A stretch of 64,000 nucleotides of DNA from Devosia pacifica (GCF_014652635.1 NZ_BMZE01000004.1:124001-188000); one strand, 5' to 3'. Counted from the stretch's first letter, positions 11,428-21,163 are shown. Translations and numbers: made by a program. The notes: generated by a model not told the origin, from the letters alone.

Positions 11428-11769
11428 ATGGCCCTGTTGGCACTCTACTGGCCCCTTGTGGTGGCCATTGCACTTGAAACAATCGGCACATCCGCGTTGA
11501 CCGCCTCGCAACAATTCACGCGTCTCGTGCCCTCCATCATCACCATCGTGGCCTACTTTGCCTCGTTCTATTTTCTATCGCTGGCGCTCAAAACCATTCC
11601 GGTCGGCGTTGCCTATGCCATTTGGAGTGGCCTCGGGATTATCTTCATATCGATGATCGGCCTAGCAGTGTTCGGCCAGAGGCTAGATCTGCCAGCGCTG
11701 ATCGGCATCGGGCTCATCATCATGGGCGTCATCGTCATCAACGTCTTCTCGAAGAGCATCGGACACTAG
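11428..11769 (+). CDS. Small multidrug resistance (SMR) family transporter
   Basis: A 113-aa protein with four transmembrane helices, of the EmrE/QacE type. The essential membrane-embedded glutamate is E17 in VAIALETIGTSAL, and the family motif VAYAIWSGLGI is present in helix 3. SMR proteins are dual-topology dimers that exchange protons for cationic antiseptics, guanidinium or polyamines. The start ATG 11428 follows AAAGG; the longer open frame upstream is a shadow. It is a single gene, so a homodimer is likely. Confidence 0.9.
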   Translation: MALLALYWPLVVAIALETIGTSALTASQQFTRLVPSIITIVAYFASFYFLSLALKTIPVGVAYAIWSGLGIIFISMIGLAVFGQRLDLPALIGIGLIIMGVIVINVFSKSIGH

Positions 11770-11862
11770 GCCAAACTGCCCTAAAACTACGCGAGTACGT
11801 TTGCATTCCCGAAGGCCGGCAACTATTGTGCCGCGACTTTCGAACCCCTGTCCAAGGCAACC

Positions 11863-12588
11863 ATGTCCAACGAGAATATTTTCCGCGAGGTCGACGAGGA
11901 ACTGCGCTCTGAGCGGATGCGCAATTTGTGGCGCCGCTTTGGTCCGTTCATCATCGGCGCCGCCGTTGCCGTGGTCGTGGTCGTCGCGGCCAATGAGGGG
12001 TGGTCGTGGTGGCAGCAGTCGCGCGCTGCGGAGGCCTCGGAAGAGTTTTACGTCGCGCTCGATCTGGCCGAATTCGGTGATCTCGATGCGGCGCGTCAAA
12101 ACCTCGAGCAGATTGCGGCCGAAGGATATGGTGGCTATCCGGTCCTTGCGCGTTTCAGCGAAGCCGGCTTGCTTGCCGAGCAGGGCGAGACCGAGGCTGC
12201 GATCGAAGCTTACGATGCCCTCGCCAGCACGTCCGATAATCAGCGTTTGCGCGAGTTGGCGCTGGTTCTCGCTGGTATGCTCCTGGTTGATTCCGGCACC
12301 GTCGACGATGTCGAGGCGCGGGTGTCTTCCATTGCTGCCGAAGAGGGGCCGATGCGCAACCCGGCGCGTGAGGCACTGGGGCTCGCTCACTATCAGGCGG
12401 AGGACTACGCGGCGGCGCGCGAAAATTTCGAAGCCGTTCTGAGCGATCCGCTCAGTCAGGACAGCACCCGTACGCGCATGAGCTTTTACCTGGCGCAGCT
12501 TGTCTCCATGGGTGAAGTTGCGCCCGACGCTGTCCCGGACGAGGTTCTTGAGCCGGAAGACGCTGGCGCAGCCGAAACCGCCGAATAG
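11863..12588 (+). CDS. YfgM-like tetratricopeptide membrane protein
   Basis: A 241-aa protein with a short cytoplasmic N-terminus (NIFREVDEELRSERM), one transmembrane helix at about residues 27-45, and a periplasmic helical-repeat domain rich in A/E. It matches the YfgM/TPR_21 family. In E. coli YfgM is an ancillary subunit of the SecYEG translocon and is encoded hisS-yfgM-bamB-der. Here der follows directly, which supports the assignment. The tail (PEDAGAAETAE) is acidic and low complexity. No bamB lies between the two genes. Confidence 0.8.
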   Translation: MSNENIFREVDEELRSERMRNLWRRFGPFIIGAAVAVVVVVAANEGWSWWQQSRAAEASEEFYVALDLAEFGDLDAARQNLEQIAAEGYGGYPVLARFSEAGLLAEQGETEAAIEAYDALASTSDNQRLRELALVLAGMLLVDSGTVDDVEARVSSIAAEEGPMRNPAREALGLAHYQAEDYAAARENFEAVLSDPLSQDSTRTRMSFYLAQLVSMGEVAPDAVPDEVLEPEDAGAAETAE

Positions 12589-12691
12589 CCTCGGCGGCGG
12601 CCGGCCGCTTCGGCGGCATATGAATGATATCGAAACACAACGGCAAAGGGCGCACCCCGAGGCCGTCAAGATCAGGACGCTGGTTGCTGGC

Positions 12692-14134
12692 ATGACCGTC
12701 ACCGTTGCCATTGTAGGACGGCCCAATGTCGGCAAGTCCACCCTGTTCAATCGCCTTGTGGGGCGCAAGATCGCGCTTGTCGACGATACGCCCGGCGTTA
12801 CCCGCGACCGCCGTGAGGCGGAAGGCCGAATCGCCGATCTGCGCTTTCGCATTCTCGATACTGCCGGCTACGAGGACCGCACCGATGGGAGCCTCGAAGA
12901 TCGGATGCGCCAGCAGACCGAACTGGCGATCGCCGAAGCCGATGTGATCCTGTTCATGATCGACGCGCGCGCGGGCATCGTGCCGCTCGATGAACGGTTC
13001 GCACAGGTGCTGCGCAAATCCGGCAAGGACGTGCACCTGATCGCCAATAAGGTCGAGGGTCGCAGTGCCGAGGCGGGACTGATGGAGGCCTACTCACTGG
13101 GTTTCGGTGAGCCGGTCGGGCTTTCGGCCGAGCATGGTCTCGGGCTGGCGGATCTGCATTCCATCGTCTCGCAGGCGATCGATGCCGCCGCCGCACGCGC
13201 CGAACGCGCCGAGCAGGAAGTCCATCTCCCGGCAGTCGATGTGGATATCGTTGAAGATGAACTGGAAGGCGAGGGCGAAGAGGCCACTCTTCGCTGGAAC
13301 CCAAATCGCTATCTCAACGTCGCGATTGTCGGCCGCCCGAATGCGGGCAAGTCCACACTGATCAATCGCCTGGTGGGCGAAGATCGGGTTCTCGTCGGCC
13401 CTGAAGCGGGTATAACCCGGGACAGCATTCTGGTGCCGTGGGAATGGCAGGGCCGCACAATCAATCTTGTCGACACGGCCGGCATCCGGCGACGCTCTCG
13501 CGTCACCGAAAAGCTTGAGAAGCTTGCAGTGGGAGATTCACTGCGTTCCATTCAGTATGCCGAAGTTGTCGTTCTGATGCTGGACGCCACCCAACCGTTC
13601 GAAAAGCAGGATCTGCAACTCGCTGATCTCGTCGAGCGCGAGGGCCGCGCGCTCGTCATTGCCGTGAACAAGTGGGACCTGATCGAAGACAAGCAGGAAA
13701 CGCTGGCCAATCTTCAGGAAGCCTGCGAACGGCTCTTGCCACAGGTGCGCGGCGTGCCGCTTGTCACTCTGTCGGGACTGACCGGGCGAAATCTCGACCG
13801 CTTGATGGACGCCATCTTCGAGATCGAAAAGAGCTGGAACGCCCATATCTCGACCGCGCGGCTCAATCGTTGGCTGGCGGGCATGGTCGAAGGGCATCCG
13901 CCGCCGGCTGTTTCGGGCCGCCGGCTCAAATTGCGTTACATTACTCAGGCCAAGCGCCGCCCGCCGAGTTTCATCGTCTTCGTTTCGCGTCCAGATGCCT
14001 TGCCCTCGTCCTATGTGCGCTATCTGGTGAACGGCCTCCGCGACACATTCGGGCTCAAAGGCACGCCGATCCGTCTATGGGTGCGCGCCAGCAGCAACAA
14101 CCCTTACGATGATCCGACCAAGCGTCGGCACTGA
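12692..14134 (+). CDS. der: Ribosome biogenesis GTPase Der (EngA)
   Basis: Double-GTPase needed for 50S ribosomal subunit assembly. Domain G1 has GRPNVGKST at 9-17, DTAG near 56, and NKVE in place of NKxD at 119-122, as in many alphaproteobacteria. An acidic linker at about 180-200 leads to the second G domain with GRPNAGKST at 214-222, DTAG at 261-264 and NKWD. A KH-like domain ends the protein. The start ATG 12692 gives the family N-terminus MTVTVAIVGRPN; ATG 12620 would add 24 unconserved residues. Total 480 aa. It follows the yfgM-like gene by 103 bases. Confidence 0.95.
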   Translation: MTVTVAIVGRPNVGKSTLFNRLVGRKIALVDDTPGVTRDRREAEGRIADLRFRILDTAGYEDRTDGSLEDRMRQQTELAIAEADVILFMIDARAGIVPLDERFAQVLRKSGKDVHLIANKVEGRSAEAGLMEAYSLGFGEPVGLSAEHGLGLADLHSIVSQAIDAAAARAERAEQEVHLPAVDVDIVEDELEGEGEEATLRWNPNRYLNVAIVGRPNAGKSTLINRLVGEDRVLVGPEAGITRDSILVPWEWQGRTINLVDTAGIRRRSRVTEKLEKLAVGDSLRSIQYAEVVVLMLDATQPFEKQDLQLADLVEREGRALVIAVNKWDLIEDKQETLANLQEACERLLPQVRGVPLVTLSGLTGRNLDRLMDAIFEIEKSWNAHISTARLNRWLAGMVEGHPPPAVSGRRLKLRYITQAKRRPPSFIVFVSRPDALPSSYVRYLVNGLRDTFGLKGTPIRLWVRASSNNPYDDPTKRRH

Positions 14135-14197
14135 CATCAAACTGCCAGCGTTCCTGTTCATTGAAGCCAAAGCGGCGTAGCCTCGCGCGCAGTTGTC

Positions 14198-15517
14198 TTG
14201 ATACTGGACCCTTTTGTGTACCTAGAAATTCTCCTCGTCCTCGTGCTCATTCTCGTCAACGGCCTGCTCGCCATGTCGGAGCTCGCGGTTGTCTCGGCCC
14301 GGCCTGCACGGTTGCGGCTCATGGCGGAAAGTGGTGACAAAGGCGCCGGTACAGCGTTGGAACTGGCCGAAGATTCCGGCAAGTTTCTTTCGACTGTGCA
14401 GATCGGCATCACGCTGGTCGGGGTGCTTTCAGGTGCATTCTCCGGTGCAACGCTCGGCCGCCGCCTTGCTGATAGCCTGTTGAGCATGGGAATGTCGCCG
14501 GCGGTCGCCGAGATCGTCGGCGTCGGCGTCGTGGTCGTCACCATTACCTACCTGTCTCTCATCCTTGGCGAATTGGTGCCCAAGCAACTCGCGTTGCGCC
14601 ACCCGGAGCGGATCGCGAGCAAAGTTGCGCCGATGATGGCAACGCTGGCGGTAGTGGGTGCCCCACTCGTCTTCGTCCTCGATAAGTCCGGTGATCTGGT
14701 CCTCGGCTTGCTGGGGCAGGGCGGTGACGACAAGGACTCCGTTACTGAAGAAGAGGTTCGTAGCGTTATTGCCGATGCCACCAATGCCGGCGTGCTGGAG
14801 CGCGAAGAGCACTCGATGATAACCGGCGTGATGCGCCTCGCCGACCGCTCCGCGCGTGGCCTGATGACCCCGCGAATGGATGTTGATTTTCTCGACCTTT
14901 CCGACGATGCCGCAACGATCCGCAAGAGGATTCTAGAAACCACCCGCTCGCGCCTGCCTGTGCAGGATGGAGATGCCGATTCAATTGTCGGGGTCGTCGC
15001 GATCAAGGATCTGGTCGATGCCTTTGATCGTGGCAAGGACTTCAACGTTCGCAGCTATGTCAGCAAGGCGCCCGTGGTGCTCGACCACACCGAGGCGCTC
15101 GACGTCATCAAGGCCCTGCGCCGCTCGACCGTTCATATGGCGCTGGTCTTTGATGAATACGGACACTTTGAGGGCATCGTCACCTCCGGGGACATTCTGG
15201 AGGCGATCACTGGCGTTTTCCGTGAGGAAAACGACGAGGAACCGGCAATGGTGACGCGCGTCGATGGTTCGCTGCTGGTCGCCGGTTGGATGCCAGTCGA
15301 CGAATTTGCCGATCAACTCGGCCTCTCGCTGCCGCGAGACACCAAATACGAGACGGTGGCCGGCTACGTCCTGTCTGTGGCGAACCACCTGCCCAAGGAA
15401 GGCGAGATCATCGAAACCGAGGAGTGGAACATCGAGGTGGTCGATCTCGACGGGCACCGGATCGATCGCGTCATCATGCATCGCAAGGGCGACGCACCAA
15501 AACAGCCACGCGATTAA
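14198..15517 (+). CDS. CNNM/CorC-type hemolysin family membrane protein
   Basis: A 439-aa protein with an N-terminal DUF21 (CNNM) membrane domain of three to four helices (residues ~1-200), two CBS domains (~210-335; GVVAIKDLVDAF, VFDEYGHFEGIVTSGDILE) and a C-terminal CorC_HlyC domain. Such proteins are linked to magnesium and cobalt homeostasis (YfjD/YtfL/CorC group); the term hemolysin is historical. The start is uncertain: TTG 14198 or GTG 14216. Its stop codon overlaps the stop of the convergent SDR gene by two bases (TTAA). Confidence 0.88.
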   Translation: MILDPFVYLEILLVLVLILVNGLLAMSELAVVSARPARLRLMAESGDKGAGTALELAEDSGKFLSTVQIGITLVGVLSGAFSGATLGRRLADSLLSMGMSPAVAEIVGVGVVVVTITYLSLILGELVPKQLALRHPERIASKVAPMMATLAVVGAPLVFVLDKSGDLVLGLLGQGGDDKDSVTEEEVRSVIADATNAGVLEREEHSMITGVMRLADRSARGLMTPRMDVDFLDLSDDAATIRKRILETTRSRLPVQDGDADSIVGVVAIKDLVDAFDRGKDFNVRSYVSKAPVVLDHTEALDVIKALRRSTVHMALVFDEYGHFEGIVTSGDILEAITGVFREENDEEPAMVTRVDGSLLVAGWMPVDEFADQLGLSLPRDTKYETVAGYVLSVANHLPKEGEIIETEEWNIEVVDLDGHRIDRVIMHRKGDAPKQPRD

Positions 15518-16248
15518 AGGTCAGAGAATCCGTTATTCTGAATGTCGAAGAGCCGCCCGTTCTCGCTCGTTGAAGGCTTGATCAGGTCCACGATTTTCGG
15601 AGCAATCTCTGCCGGCGTTGGCAAGGTCTCGGGGTTCTCGCCCGGCATCGCCTTCTTGCGCATCGCGGTGCGGACAGCCCCCGGGTAGAACACGTTGACC
15701 TTCACAGAACTCTGCGCGATCTCGCCCGCATAGGACTTGATCATCGCATCGAGCGCAGCCTTGCTGGCCGCATAAAGCCCCCAATAGGGTCGCGCTGACT
15801 TCGCTGCACTCGACGAGATGAAGACCGCACGTCCGGCATCCGCCTGGCGCAACAGCAGATCGAGCGAGCGCACCAGCCTGAAATTGGCGGTCACGTTGAC
15901 CCGCAGCACATTCTCGAATTCCTGCGGCTTGATATGAGGCAGCGGCGACAGTGTGCCGAGAAGGCCAGCATTGGCAATCAAACCGTCGAGAAGCCCCCAG
16001 CGCTCGAAGATCGCGGCTCCGAGCCGGTCAATGGCATCGCCATCGCTGATATCGAGCGGCACCAGGGTACTGGCCGAGCCCAGCTCCTGTATTTCGTCAT
16101 CAAGTTCTTCAAGGCCGCCGACGGTCCGGCCCACGGCGATAATGTGGGCACCGCGCCGTGCGGCTTCGAGCGCGCTGGCATAGCCGATCCCGCGAGAGGC
16201 TCCCGTAACCAGTACGACTTTGCCTTGCAGGTCCTTGGTATCTGACAT
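15514..16248 (-). CDS. Short-chain dehydrogenase/reductase
   Basis: A classical SDR of 244 aa. The Rossmann dinucleotide motif VTGASRGIGYA is at the N-terminus, the NAG motif (LIANAG) follows, and the catalytic Ser and YxxxK appear as FISSSAAKS and YAASK. The substrate is unknown. The ATG follows the purF stop with no gap (TGAATG), so the gene is the coupled last member of the cvpA-purF operon. An SDR in this position is common in Rhizobiales; a link to purine synthesis has not been shown by anything in the sequence. Confidence 0.88.
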   Translation of the reverse strand: MSDTKDLQGKVVLVTGASRGIGYASALEAARRGAHIIAVGRTVGGLEELDDEIQELGSASTLVPLDISDGDAIDRLGAAIFERWGLLDGLIANAGLLGTLSPLPHIKPQEFENVLRVNVTANFRLVRSLDLLLRQADAGRAVFISSSAAKSARPYWGLYAASKAALDAMIKSYAGEIAQSSVKVNVFYPGAVRTAMRKKAMPGENPETLPTPAEIAPKIVDLIKPSTSENGRLFDIQNNGFSDL

Positions 16249-17736
16249 TCAGCCGGCTTCCTTGAGCAGCGACACTTGTTTTGGCTCGCTTTTGGACCGC
16301 CCGCCGAGGTCGGTCAACCGCGTCGGGTAATCACCCGTGAAGTAGTGGTCTGTGAACTGCGGCGCCTTGGCGTCGCGCGGTTCGCCCCCAACGGCCTCGT
16401 AGAGACCATCTATCGACAGGAATTGTAGAGAATCGGCGCCGATATGCCGGCACATGTCTTCAACCGTCGCATACTGGTTGGCGAGCAGATTGTCCGGGTC
16501 CGGTGTGTCGATGCCGTAATAGTCCGAGTGATAGATCATCGGGCTCGCCACGCGGATGTGGACTTCCTTCGCGCCTGCCTCACGGATCATCTGCACGATC
16601 TTGAGCGAAGTGGTGCCGCGAACGATAGAATCGTCAACCAGCACGACCCGCTTGCCGGCGATCTCTTCGCGGTTCGCCGAGTGTTTCAGCTTCACGCCGA
16701 ACGCGCGGATCGACTGCGTCGGCTCGATGAAGGTTCGGCCCACATAGTGGTTGCGGATAATGCCGAGCTCGAACGGAATACCGCTTTGCTGAGCGTAGCC
16801 TATAGCAGCCGGGGTGCCGCCATCGGGCACCGGCACCACGACATCAGCCTCAAGGGGTGCCTCAAGCGCGAGGTTCTTGCCCATGCGCTTGCGGGCCGCA
16901 TAAACGCTGCGTCCGCCGACGATCGAATCGGGACGCGCGAAATAGACATACTCGAACAGGCACAGACGCTCGCGCCGGGGTTGAAACGGCTTATAGGAAT
17001 CGATGCTGATGCTGCCGTCCGGCTGCTGCTCACACACCACCACTTCACCATTCTCAACATCCCGGACAAAACGCGCGCCGATAATGTCGAGCGCGCAGCT
17101 TTCCGAGGCAAAGATGGGGTGGCCGTCAAGGTCGCCCAGTACCAGCGGACGGATGCCGTTGGGGTCGCGCGCGCCGATCAGCTTGGTGCGGGTGAGTGCC
17201 ACCATCGCGTAGGCGCCTTCGAGCGCGCCCAGCGCGTCGATGAACCGCTCGGAAGACGAACTGCGCTGCGAACGGGCAATCAGATGCAGCACGACCTCGG
17301 TGTCAGAAGTCGATTGGCAGATCGCTCCCTGAGCGATCAGCCGCTTGCGCAGGGTCAGCCCATTGGTGAGATTGCCATTATGTGCAATCGCGATACCGCC
17401 AACTTCTAGCTCCGCAAATAGCGGCTGAACATTGCGCAGTGCCGTCTCACCGGTAGTGGAATAGCGCACATGGCCCATTGCCATGTTGCCCGGAAGGCGG
17501 TTGATGGTCCCAGGGTCGGTAAAGTGATCGCCGACGAGACCGTGCTGGCGTTCCGAATGGAACTGGCGGCCGTCGAAACTCACAATACCGGCCGCCTCCT
17601 GCCCGCGATGCTGCAGCGCGTGCAGCCCCAGCGCCGTCACCGTTGCCGCATCAGGGTGGCCGAGAATGCCGAACACGCCGCACTCCTCGCGCAGCGTGTC
17701 GCCGTACAGCTCGTCATCAAGGCTCGGATGTGTCAC
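16249..17736 (-). CDS. purF: Amidophosphoribosyltransferase
   Basis: First committed enzyme of purine synthesis: PRPP plus glutamine to phosphoribosylamine. I place the start at GTG 17736, with GGAG 6 nt upstream, giving 495 aa; the frame is open to 17805. The N-terminal nucleophile after propeptide removal is C19 in LREECGVFG, so an 18-residue propeptide is predicted. The Ntn amidotransferase domain precedes the phosphoribosyltransferase domain, whose PRPP loop is VVLVDDSIVRGTTS. A cvpA gene upstream and an SDR downstream complete the unit. Confidence 0.96.
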   Translation of the reverse strand: MTHPSLDDELYGDTLREECGVFGILGHPDAATVTALGLHALQHRGQEAAGIVSFDGRQFHSERQHGLVGDHFTDPGTINRLPGNMAMGHVRYSTTGETALRNVQPLFAELEVGGIAIAHNGNLTNGLTLRKRLIAQGAICQSTSDTEVVLHLIARSQRSSSSERFIDALGALEGAYAMVALTRTKLIGARDPNGIRPLVLGDLDGHPIFASESCALDIIGARFVRDVENGEVVVCEQQPDGSISIDSYKPFQPRRERLCLFEYVYFARPDSIVGGRSVYAARKRMGKNLALEAPLEADVVVPVPDGGTPAAIGYAQQSGIPFELGIIRNHYVGRTFIEPTQSIRAFGVKLKHSANREEIAGKRVVLVDDSIVRGTTSLKIVQMIREAGAKEVHIRVASPMIYHSDYYGIDTPDPDNLLANQYATVEDMCRHIGADSLQFLSIDGLYEAVGGEPRDAKAPQFTDHYFTGDYPTRLTDLGGRSKSEPKQVSLLKEAG

Positions 17737-17830
17737 CGAACTCTCCACTTCAAGAAATCTGCCCTCAATAGCAGAACTGGCCAGCGCCATGCCGCGCCAT
17801 GACATGGCCCGCCCGAATTGTAAGCCGCTA

Positions 17831-18430
17831 TCAGATCTCTGTAGTCGGCTCGACTGGCGGCTCTGCCGGCACTGTTTCTTCGGGCACAGCAGGCTCTACC
17901 TGCGCATCGTCAGTGATGCCGGTTGTCTGATTGAGAATCTCGGTCACCTGTTCCTCGAGATTGTCCGGCAACATGGAAATCAGCGTATCGCCCATCCTCG
18001 TAAGATAGGGCAGGGACTGGCTTTCTTCCAGCCAGTCAGGAAGGTTTTCCGGCAGCAGCCACATGCCGAATATAACCACAACGATGGCGATCAGAAGGCC
18101 GCGAAGCACACCGAACACGAATCCAAGCGTGCGGTCCAGCGGCCCGATCTTGCTATCGACGACGAAGTCGGCGATGCGCATTGTCAGCAGATGCAGGATG
18201 ATCAACGCGACGATGAATGTCACGACAACCGTCGCGATATCCGCTGTCAGGTCATCATTGATGTAACCGCGCGCAATCTCTGGATGATACTGCCACATAT
18301 AGATCGCGAGTGCGGCCGAGCCGGCCCATGTGGCGAGTGAAAGCACTTCGCGGGTCAGACCTCGTGCCGTCGCCAGAATGGCCGAAATCAGCACGACCAC
18401 TCCAACACCCACATCGAACGCAGTCAGCAT
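17831..18430 (-). CDS. cvpA: CvpA family membrane protein
   Basis: A 199-aa inner-membrane protein with four hydrophobic helices in the first ~135 residues, matching the CvpA (colicin V production) family (MLTAFDVGVGVVVLISAILATARG; GPLDRTLGFVFGVLRG). Its C-terminal ~40 residues are acidic and proline rich (VEPAVPEETVPAEP). In E. coli cvpA is likewise directly upstream of purF. CvpA has been tied to envelope homeostasis; the molecular function is unclear. Confidence 0.9.
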   Translation of the reverse strand: MLTAFDVGVGVVVLISAILATARGLTREVLSLATWAGSAALAIYMWQYHPEIARGYINDDLTADIATVVVTFIVALIILHLLTMRIADFVVDSKIGPLDRTLGFVFGVLRGLLIAIVVVIFGMWLLPENLPDWLEESQSLPYLTRMGDTLISMLPDNLEEQVTEILNQTTGITDDAQVEPAVPEETVPAEPPVEPTTEI

Positions 18431-18559
18431 ATTGAGATCGCCTGCCCAGTTTGATTGCCCTGTTCCTTAGCGGCGACACTTAACGGCTTTGGCTGCCAAT
18501 GCCAAGCGCCGGGCAAGCAAAGCTGACTTGTGTTTACAAGGTAAAGTGGCTGTTGGGCC

Positions 18560-19957
18560 TCACTCCGCCGCTTCCGCGACCGGCATCTCCCCACCACTGG
18601 CAATCCGCCCGATCAGTTCTGCGAGTTCCGAGTACTCTGAGATCTGCAGTCCGTCACGCCGATCGGCGCTATTGAGCCGTGCCGTGGCAGCGGAAGCAAA
18701 TCCCAGTTTTTCCGCCTCACGCAGCCGCAAGGCCCCATGCACCACCGGGCGCACGCCGCCGGCCAGTGAAATCTCGCCAAAATAAACCGCATCGCTCGGC
18801 AGCGGCGAGTTCGTCAGCGAGGAAATGAGGGCCGCTGCCACTGCAAGATCTGCTGCCGGCTCGTTGATCCGCAGACCACCGGCGACGTTGAGATAAATGT
18901 CATTCGCCCCGATACGCACCCCGCACCGCGTTTCAAGCACTGCCAGGATCATTGAAAGCCGGGAGGAATCCCAGCCAACCACCGCGCGGCGCGGCGTGCC
19001 AAGCGGCGATGGGGAAACCAGTGCCTGGATCTCGATCAACAGGGGGCGCGTGCCTTCCATACCGGCGAAGACCGCAGAACCGGCAGCGTTTTCATCGCGT
19101 TGATCGAGGAACAGCGCAGACGGATTCGAGACTTCCTGCAGCCCCAGGGCGGTCATCTCGAACACGCCAATCTCGTCTGTCGCGCCATAACGGTTCTTGA
19201 CGCCGCGCAGGATGCGGAATGTGTGGCTGGCGTCGCCTTCAAAATACAGCACTGCGTCGACCATGTGTTCGACGACGCGAGGACCCGCGATCTGGCCGTC
19301 CTTTGTAACGTGGCCAACCAGTACAACCGCCGCACCGGATTTTTTCGCGAACCGCGTCAGCGCCTGTGCAGAGGTGCGCACCTGCGTTACCGTTCCGGGA
19401 GCGCTGTCGACGCGGTCGGTCCACAGGGTCTGGATCGAATCAATAATGACCAGGTCCGGTGCCGGCCCGCTTTCGAGCGTTGCAAGGATGATCTCGATAT
19501 TGGTTTCACTCGCGAGCAGAACTTCTGCCTCGCCCAGCCCCAGCCGCTGCGCTCTGAGGCGCACCTGTGCGATGGCCTCTTCGCCCGATACGTAGACCAC
19601 TCGCCGGCCTGCTTTTGCCAGGGCCGCGGCTGCCTGCAGCAACAGGGTCGATTTGCCGATGCCCGGATCACCGCCAACCAGCAGCGCCGAGCCACGAACA
19701 AACCCGCCCCCCGTGACCCGATCGAGCTCGGTGATGTTGCAGGTTACCCGCGCCGCGCTTTCGGTCTCTCCGGAAAGGGGCACAAGTTCTGTCGGCTTGC
19801 CGCTCGAGCGCGCCGCTTTCGGGCCCGCGCCGACGCCGCTATCCGTCAGTTCCTCGACAATGCTGTTCCACTCGCCACAGGCGTCGCAACGGCCTGCCCA
19901 ACGGGCCGAGACAGCGCCGCAGGCCTGACAGACAAAGCTGGATCTCGATCTTGCCAC
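18560..19957 (-). CDS. radA: DNA repair protein RadA (Sms)
   Basis: RecA-like branch-migration helicase acting in homologous recombination. The N-terminal zinc finger is C10-x2-C13...C24-x2-C27. The Walker A motif GDPGIGKS is at 96-103, and the RadA-specific KNRYG motif is at 254-258. The C-terminal part (about 280-450) is a Lon-protease-like domain without the catalytic dyad, as is normal for RadA. Full length at 465 aa. It sits between alr and cvpA in a cluster seen in many alphaproteobacteria. Confidence 0.96.
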   Translation of the reverse strand: MARSRSSFVCQACGAVSARWAGRCDACGEWNSIVEELTDSGVGAGPKAARSSGKPTELVPLSGETESAARVTCNITELDRVTGGGFVRGSALLVGGDPGIGKSTLLLQAAAALAKAGRRVVYVSGEEAIAQVRLRAQRLGLGEAEVLLASETNIEIILATLESGPAPDLVIIDSIQTLWTDRVDSAPGTVTQVRTSAQALTRFAKKSGAAVVLVGHVTKDGQIAGPRVVEHMVDAVLYFEGDASHTFRILRGVKNRYGATDEIGVFEMTALGLQEVSNPSALFLDQRDENAAGSAVFAGMEGTRPLLIEIQALVSPSPLGTPRRAVVGWDSSRLSMILAVLETRCGVRIGANDIYLNVAGGLRINEPAADLAVAAALISSLTNSPLPSDAVYFGEISLAGGVRPVVHGALRLREAEKLGFASAATARLNSADRRDGLQISEYSELAELIGRIASGGEMPVAEAAE

Positions 19958-20024
19958 GGAACTCCCCTTGTTCGCGCTGCAGGATAGCGGTCCAAGAAGA
20001 TGTCGGCAAGAACAAAAAGAGAAC

Positions 20025-21155
20025 CTATGCCGGTTTTTCGGCCCCGATATAAGACCGTGAATAGCGCCCGCGCAGGGTTGTGGTCAAAATCTCGTAGCCG
20101 ATCGTTCCGCAGGCGTCGGCCTGGTCGTCGACGCCGATATTCTGGCCGAGAATTTCCGCGCCTTCCCCGGGCTTGGGAAGATTGTCGCCAAGGTCAGTCA
20201 CATCCACAACGGTCAGATCCATGGAGACGCGGCCGATGATCGGGCAGGTCCGCCCATTGATATGTGCAACGCCGCCTTGACGCGCGCTGCTGCCCGACAG
20301 ACTGCGGAAAAGGCCATCCCCATAGCCGATCCCAAGTACCGCAAGCCGGCTGTCACGCGTCAGCGTATAGCTGGCGCCGTAGCCGACAGTCTCGCCCGTC
20401 CTGGCCGGTTTCACCTGCAGCACCGGCGCATGCAAATTGACCACCGGCGCCATCGGGTTTGGACGTCCAATCACGGCCCGCCCGCCATAGAGCGCCACGC
20501 CCGGCCGCACCATCTGGAAATGGTAATCACGCCCGTTCATCAGGCCAGCCGAATTGGCCAGCGACGCGGGAATGTCTGGAAATTTCTGCCGCAGTGATTC
20601 GAACAGGGCCAGCTGTGTGCGGTTCTTCTCGTGCGTCGGATAATCTGCGCAGGCCAGATGGCTCATGATCATCTGCGGCTGGTAGCCGAGTGGCTCCATG
20701 CGCTCGATGACGGCGTTGGCTTCCTCTATCCGCAGGCCCAGCCTGTTCATGCCCGTGTCGAAATGCAGAACGGCGGGAAATGCTTCATTGCGCTCGATGC
20801 ACTTGTCGAGCCACTCTTCGACCATCGCGACGGAAGAAAGCACCGGCATCAGGTTCTGCCGCACATAAAGGCTGGCGGCACCCGGGTAGAGGCCGTCGAG
20901 AACGAATATATGCGCCGCCGGAACCGCCGCACGCAGCGCCAGCGCCTCGTCGACCGTCGCGGTGAAGAAAAATTGCGCACCGGCATTGGCAAAAGCGCGC
21001 GCGGCTTCGGCAAGGCCAGTGCCATAGGCATCGGCCTTCACCACCGCAGCCGTCAAGGCGCCCGGAGACACCTTATCGAGTGCACGCCAGTTGCGGGCCA
21101 GGGCTCCGAGGTCAATCGTGAGCTGGCCGCCCAGGCCTGAAGTATATGCGGCCAT
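20025..21155 (-). CDS. alr: Alanine racemase
   Basis: PLP enzyme interconverting L- and D-alanine for peptidoglycan. The PLP lysine is K40 in AAVVKADAYGTG. The C-terminal beta domain has the conserved VGYGASYT and GIGYGDGLFR segments, the latter carrying the catalytic tyrosine, followed by the MDLTVVDVTD motif. Full length at 376 aa. It begins 8 bases after the dnaB stop on the same strand. Biosynthetic and catabolic isozymes cannot be told apart here, but the location next to dnaB suggests the housekeeping copy. Confidence 0.96.
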   Translation of the reverse strand: MAAYTSGLGGQLTIDLGALARNWRALDKVSPGALTAAVVKADAYGTGLAEAARAFANAGAQFFFTATVDEALALRAAVPAAHIFVLDGLYPGAASLYVRQNLMPVLSSVAMVEEWLDKCIERNEAFPAVLHFDTGMNRLGLRIEEANAVIERMEPLGYQPQMIMSHLACADYPTHEKNRTQLALFESLRQKFPDIPASLANSAGLMNGRDYHFQMVRPGVALYGGRAVIGRPNPMAPVVNLHAPVLQVKPARTGETVGYGASYTLTRDSRLAVLGIGYGDGLFRSLSGSSARQGGVAHINGRTCPIIGRVSMDLTVVDVTDLGDNLPKPGEGAEILGQNIGVDDQADACGTIGYEILTTTLRGRYSRSYIGAEKPA

Positions 21156-21163
21156 GTGCGCCC

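Noticed and set aside
11683-12852. 389-codon minus-strand frame across the yfgM-like gene
   Set aside because: Opposite a clear yfgM-der pair; His/Arg/Gly-rich translation typical of antisense frames.
16444-17409. 321-codon plus-strand frame inside purF
   Set aside because: Shadow of purF; no start signal or family.
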